Assembly (NCBI GenBank): GCA_013203415.1
Contig: JABMQE010000034.1
Coordinates: 1 to 8,754, forward strand
Length of the DNA stretch: 8,754 nt
Source: Candidatus Falkowiibacteriota bacterium
GTDB lineage: Bacteria > Patescibacteriota > Patescibacteriia > UBA2591 > JABMQE01
Reading direction: 5' to 3'
In this document: positions 6,968-8,754 of the stretch, piece by piece
Position numbering within the stretch: position 1 is the first letter of the stretch
Layout of the letters: each line of letters opens with the position of its first letter
Notes under the pieces: model-generated
Databases searched by the model: none
What the model saw: only the letters and a program-made list of their open reading frames with translations
What the model was told of the DNA's origin: nothing
Translations under genes and position numbers: made by a program

Positions 6968-7330
6968 TTAATTTATTGTTTGAGATTTACTGGCCGCATC
7001 GACTTGTTTTTCTAGTTTTTTAATTTTTTCCAAAACATCGGCGTTAAGCTCTTGGCGCTGTTTTTCGTGTTTTTCCTGGATTTCTTTTAGGTCTTGTTCC
7101 AGCTCTTGATTGATGTCTTGGGTTTCTTCGTCTAGATATTTTGATTCTAGGATATCAATAAAACGAGCGAGCTGTTCCAAGGAAAGCTCGGGTAGGATTG
7201 TAAACCAAGCGTTTTTAATATCAGAAGAGAGGTTGGAGGCGGCAATTAAAAAACCAAGCTTGCGACCCAAAAATTGGGCCTGGTCTTGGTCTTCTTTTGT
7301 AAGGTTGTTTGGCCTTGTTTTGTTTGGCAT
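6968..7330 (-). CDS. Small coiled-coil protein of unknown function
   Basis: A 120-aa protein I cannot name. Residues 11-64 are helical and contain FLGRKLGFLIAASNL and AWFTILPELSLEQLARFIDIL. Residues 65-112 are an uninterrupted charged heptad-like helix (EETQDINQELEQDLKEIQEK, then LEKIKKLEKQV) predicted to be a coiled coil. There is no signal peptide. It is the first gene of the apparent three-gene operon, about 50 nt downstream of an extended -10 promoter. Start ATG 7330 has no good Shine-Dalgarno (tttttcct precedes it). Its position and coiled coil suggest a partner or adaptor for the TPR and giant proteins. That rests on gene order only. Confidence 0.8.
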   Translation of the reverse strand: MPNKTRPNNLTKEDQDQAQFLGRKLGFLIAASNLSSDIKNAWFTILPELSLEQLARFIDILESKYLDEETQDINQELEQDLKEIQEKHEKQRQELNADVLEKIKKLEKQVDAASKSQTIN

Positions 7331-7385
7331 AGGAAAAATATCAGCACGGGCTGAATGGTTGTTTTTGGTTATATTACTTGCTATA

Positions 7386-7394
7386 ATTATACCA
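7386..7394 (-). promoter_or_regulatory. Extended -10 promoter of the three-gene operon
   Basis: Read on the minus strand this is TGGTATAAT: a perfect TATAAT (7391-7386) preceded by TG-N. No convincing -35 lies at 16-18 nt, as expected for an extended -10 promoter. Transcription would start near 7379, giving a leader of about 50 nt before ATG 7330. Confidence 0.55.
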
Positions 7395-7416
7395 TAAACC
7401 TAAAGAAAAAGGACTG

Positions 7417-7445
7417 TGGACAAGTTTGGAAAAATATGATAGGAT
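7417..7445 (+). promoter_or_regulatory. Candidate promoter for tRNA-Asp
   Basis: TGGACA (7417-7422, 5/6 match to TTGACA), a 17-bp spacer and TAGGAT (7440-7445, 4/6 match to TATAAT). It would start transcription near 7452, about 60 nt before the tRNA, and would be divergent from the operon promoter. The perfect TATAAT nearer the tRNA (7505-7510) is too close to serve, so this weaker pair is preferred. It is tentative. Confidence 0.3.
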
Positions 7446-7455
7446 GGGAATTAGA

Positions 7456-7500
7456 AACTCGTAACTCGTAAATAGTTAATGGTTAATAGTAAATAGTTAA
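7456..7500. repeat. Short A/T-rich direct repeats upstream of tRNA
   Basis: aactcgt is duplicated in tandem (7456-7462 and 7463-7469). It is followed by aatagttaa at 7471-7479 and again at 7492-7500, with gttaatag between them (7482-7489). No gene is present. This may be a slippage-generated spacer or a protein-binding site. Confidence 0.55.
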
Positions 7501-7512
7501 TTGTTATAATAT

Positions 7513-7590
7513 GGGGTCGTAGCTCAGCTTGGTTAGAGCGCCTGCCTGTCACGCAGGAGGTCGAGGGTTCGAGTCCCTTCGGCCCCGCCA
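7513..7590 (+). tRNA. tRNA-Asp (anticodon GTC)
   Basis: The full cloverleaf is visible. Acceptor ggggtcg (7513-7519) pairs with cggcccc (7580-7586). The D stem is gctc/gagc (7522-7525 with 7536-7539). The anticodon stem is cctgc/gcagg (7541-7545 with 7553-7557) around ctGTCac with GTC at 7548-7550. The T stem is gaggg/ccctt with loop ttcgagt. The discriminator base is G7587, the known Asp identity base, and CCA is encoded at 7588-7590. The antisense strand gives a spurious reading frame often annotated in this tRNA. Confidence 0.96.
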
Positions 7591-7651
7591 CGAACCAGAG
7601 CGAAGCTCGGTTCGTGGCTGCCCAGAACCGAACTATGTTCTGGTTCTGGGC
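7588..7651. repeat. Two strong adjacent hairpins abutting the tRNA 3' end
   Basis: Hairpin 1 has perfect 9-bp arms ccacgaacc (7588-7596) and ggttcgtgg (7609-7617), continued by gagc/gctc around a GAA loop with one bulged A. Hairpin 2 has perfect 10-bp arms gcccagaacc (7620-7629) and ggttctgggc (7642-7651), continued by gaac/gttc around a TAT loop with one bulged T. Both share the design arm + single bulge + 4-bp + triloop, and the gaacc/ggttc core. Hairpin 1 includes the CCA of the tRNA. No T-tract follows, so these are not ordinary terminators. They could guide tRNA 3' processing or be a mobile hairpin repeat. Confidence 0.8.
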
Positions 7652-7685
7652 GCCACCAGATTTCAAAAAGATAAAACAAAAATAG

Positions 7686-7940
7686 ATGTTCTATGTGTAT
7701 TTTTTAAGAAGCAGAATTAAACCTGACCAGTGTTATATTGGGTATACTACTGATTTAAAAAAAAGATTGAAAAGACATAATAATAAAGAGGTTTTATCTA
7801 CCAAACCTTATGCTCCGTGGGAAATTATTTTTTATGAAGCATACAAAAGCAAAAAAGACGCAAAGAGAAGAGAAAAATATTTAAAAACAACAAAAGGGAG
7901 GAAGGGATTAAAACTGATGCTTAGAGATTCCCTACTATAG
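7686..7940 (+). CDS. Small GIY-YIG nuclease-domain protein (COG2827/YhbQ-like)
   Basis: An 84-aa stand-alone GIY-YIG domain, the usual length of this family. The signature strands are YVYFL (3-7) and CYIGYT (16-21), followed by the helix TDLKKRLKRHN with the expected catalytic Arg27 and His31-Asn32. PWEIIFYEAY (44-53) and DAKRREKYLK (58-67) follow, the latter with the putative metal-binding Glu63. All key positions are present, so it is probably an active DNA endonuclease or nickase. The cellular role of the family is poorly settled (DNA repair or mobile-element functions are proposed). Start ATG 7686 lacks a clear Shine-Dalgarno. It lies about 95 nt after tRNA-Asp, beyond two hairpins, and may be co-transcribed with it. 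It is a different nuclease family from the DUF559 gene at 502-870. Confidence 0.9.
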   Translation: MFYVYFLRSRIKPDQCYIGYTTDLKKRLKRHNNKEVLSTKPYAPWEIIFYEAYKSKKDAKRREKYLKTTKGRKGLKLMLRDSLL

Positions 7941-7969
7941 ACTATTTTTGCCCTGTGTATATCTTGTGC

Positions 7970-7998
7970 TTGCCAAAGGGCTTTACAGACGATATAAT
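7970..7998 (+). promoter_or_regulatory. Promoter P1 of the histone-like gene
   Basis: TTGCCA (7970-7975, 5/6 match), a 17-bp spacer and TATAAT (7993-7998, 6/6). The predicted start is near 8005. It overlaps promoter P2, which starts about 11 bp further downstream. Confidence 0.6.
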
Positions 7999-8009
7999 TA
8001 ATGTATAAT
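7982..8009 (+). promoter_or_regulatory. Promoter P2 of the histone-like gene
   Basis: TTTACA (7982-7987, 5/6 match), a 16-bp spacer and TATAAT (8004-8009, 6/6). The predicted start is near 8016, leaving a leader of about 37 nt. A Shine-Dalgarno-like AAGG (8042-8045) lies 7 nt before the ATG at 8053. Two overlapping near-consensus promoters predict strong expression, as expected for an abundant chromatin protein. Confidence 0.6.
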
Positions 8010-8052
8010 AGAAACAAAGATATTTTAAGTAATTAATACCTAAGGTAAAACT

Positions 8053-8232
8053 ATGGCAGAAGACATGTTAGTTGTAGGTTCTAAAGTTAAGGCCTACATT
8101 AAATCAAAAGGTTGTCACACCTCTGGTGACGCTTTGGCTGCGTTAAATGAGCATGTTCATGGAATTATTGACGGTGCTGTAAGAAGGTGCCAAGGCAACA
8201 AACGCTCAACTGTAAAGCCACAAGACATGTAA
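8053..8232 (+). CDS. Bacterial histone-fold protein (59 aa)
   Basis: ATG 8053 to TAA 8230-8232 encodes 59 residues, short enough to escape a 60-aa cut-off. The pattern is one histone fold. Helix 1 is about 8-19 (VGSKVKAYIKSK). Loop 1 is CHTSGDA. Helix 2 is 26-49 (DALAALNEHVHGIIDGAVRR). Loop 2 is NKRSTVKPQD, and helix 3 is almost absent. Arg51-x-Thr53-x4-Asp58 has exactly the spacing of R52, T54 and D59 in archaeal HMfB, where Arg and Thr form the conserved loop pair. Helix 2 is about one turn shorter than in HMfB. Short bacterial histones such as Bdellovibrio Bd0055 are known; membership in that or the helix-3-truncated class is inference. Net charge is modestly positive, and residues 10-20 and 44-55 are basic. 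It is monocistronic, with tandem promoters, a Shine-Dalgarno and a terminator. The probable role is nucleoid DNA binding as a dimer or tetramer. Confidence 0.82.
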   Translation: MAEDMLVVGSKVKAYIKSKGCHTSGDALAALNEHVHGIIDGAVRRCQGNKRSTVKPQDM

Positions 8233-8249
8233 TTTCTTGGAAATTACAT
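8227..8249 (+). other. Perfect hairpin over the histone gene's stop codon
   Basis: atgtaattt (8227-8235) and aaattacat (8241-8249) form a 9-bp perfect inverted repeat with loop cttgg. It spans the last codon and the TAA. It precedes the true terminator by about 17 nt. It may be an RNA stability element or an operator-like palindrome. Confidence 0.5.
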
Positions 8250-8265
8250 TGGTTTCAGTTTTAAC

Positions 8266-8297
8266 AAAAATCCCCTAAGATGGGGGTTTTTGTTTTT
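8266..8297 (+). terminator. Intrinsic terminator, probably bidirectional
   Basis: aaaaatcccc (8266-8275) pairs with ggggttttt (8283-8291 region) around the loop taagat, with one T-G wobble. It is followed by tgttttt on the + strand, and the minus strand also ends in a T-run. It would end both the histone transcript and the convergent transposase transcript. Confidence 0.85.
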
Positions 8298-8313
8298 GGT
8301 TGAATATTTTGTT

Positions 8314-8754
8314 TTAGGCACACACTTTTGTCGGTTTTAATTGATTAAATATTGAAAGAAATTCATTGGGTGTTTTGCCGTTTAAAGAGCAATGTTCTAA
8401 ATCATTATAGTACATATTCCAAAGCCTAAGTTTGAGTCTTAGTTCTTCAACATTTGTGAATGTAACTCGATTGTAGAAAGACTCTTGGTCGCTTCGGTGG
8501 CTTCTCTCCACGTTGCCGTTTTGAGCAGGTTTGCCAGGGTCGATTAGATAATGGGCGATGTTTAACTCCTGGCATTGAAGATCAAGTGGATGCAGTCTGG
8601 GGTTAAAGGTATCAGTACTTTTTAAATACCCGGTATATCTGTTAGTAAAGCAGGCGTCATTATCAGTTTTAATAGCTTTTATCTTAAAGGGGGCTATCTT
8701 GATCAGCTCTTTCAAAAAACAGATAGCTGAATAATTAGAAGGACTGTCATAAAC
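8314..8754 (-). CDS. DDE transposase, IS481-like, C-terminal part (cut by window edge)
   Basis: The frame is open to the window edge; 146 codons are visible, starting with VYDSPSNYSAICFLKELI, so the start is outside. This is the second half of an rve/integrase core. The second catalytic Asp is in TDND (visible residue 31), and the Glu is in the block KPAQNGNVERSHRSDQESFY (visible residue 83). It is followed by LRLWNMYYNDLEHCSLNGKTPNEFL, typical of IS481 and related transposases. The Asp-to-Glu distance is about 51 residues, longer than the usual D-35-E. From memory, some IS481-type proteins share this longer spacing. TDND replaces the common TDNG. The frame is intact where visible. Convergent with the histone gene; a candidate IS end beginning tgtttttgg at 8291 cannot be confirmed without the other end. 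Confidence 0.85.
   Translation of the reverse strand, partial: VYDSPSNYSAICFLKELIKIAPFKIKAIKTDNDACFTNRYTGYLKSTDTFNPRLHPLDLQCQELNIAHYLIDPGKPAQNGNVERSHRSDQESFYNRVTFTNVEELRLKLRLWNMYYNDLEHCSLNGKTPNEFLSIFNQLKPTKVCA

Noticed and set aside
7505..7510. Perfect TATAAT as the tRNA-Asp promoter
   Set aside because: It ends 2 bp before the mature tRNA, so transcription would start inside the tRNA.
7451..7666. 71-codon minus-strand frame containing GPKGLEPSTSCVTGRRSN
   Set aside because: This is the antisense translation of tRNA-Asp and its flanks, a common annotation artefact.
7529..7720. 63-codon + strand frame across the tRNA
   Set aside because: It translates the tRNA and the twin hairpins; no protein family.
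7946..7980. Terminator after the GIY-YIG gene (gccct/agggc)
   Set aside because: A stem of only 5 bp with a loop over 20 nt and no proper T-tract; the -35 of P1 lies inside it.

Overview
This 8.75 kb window looks like a chromosomal segment of a Patescibacteria/CPR-type bacterium. That is inference from gene style, not from a marker gene. The signs are moderate GC with long A/T-rich runs, several genes with weak or absent Shine-Dalgarno sequences, one very long protein of unknown function beside a TPR protein, and dispersed short hairpin repeats. The standard bacterial code is used: the DUF559 gene ends in TGA and the GIY-YIG gene in TAG. The tRNA encodes its CCA.

Layout. Positions 1-500 hold no credible gene. 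They contain a nested multi-branch palindrome (74-227), an intrinsic terminator on the + strand (279-318), and two head-to-head copies of a palindromic repeat (341-383 and 416-491). A third copy (874-915) lies on the other side of a DUF559 endonuclease-like gene (502-870, minus), so the nuclease gene sits between inverted repeats. From 7330 down to 932 on the minus strand run three genes that look like one operon: a 120-aa coiled-coil protein, a 362-aa TPR protein and a 1628-aa multidomain protein with two low-complexity linkers. An extended -10 promoter lies upstream of the first gene. None of the three has a function I can name.

To the right, on the + strand, are tRNA-Asp(GTC), two strong hairpins abutting its CCA, a small GIY-YIG nuclease gene, and a 59-aa ORF at 8053-8232. 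This short ORF reads as a bacterial histone-fold protein. It carries the R-x-T-x4-D motif at the exact spacing of archaeal histones, has tandem sigma70-like promoters, and is followed by an intrinsic terminator. The right edge is the C-terminal part of an IS481-like DDE transposase on the minus strand, convergent with the histone gene and truncated by the window edge.

Reading of the whole. The most notable items are the histone-fold gene, which is shorter than common gene-calling cut-offs, the repeat-boxed DUF559 cassette placed at the 3' end of the operon, the uncharacterised three-gene operon, and the recurrent paired hairpins between and after genes. Two families of small nuclease, an IS and several repeats within 9 kb suggest repeated insertion on both sides of the operon.
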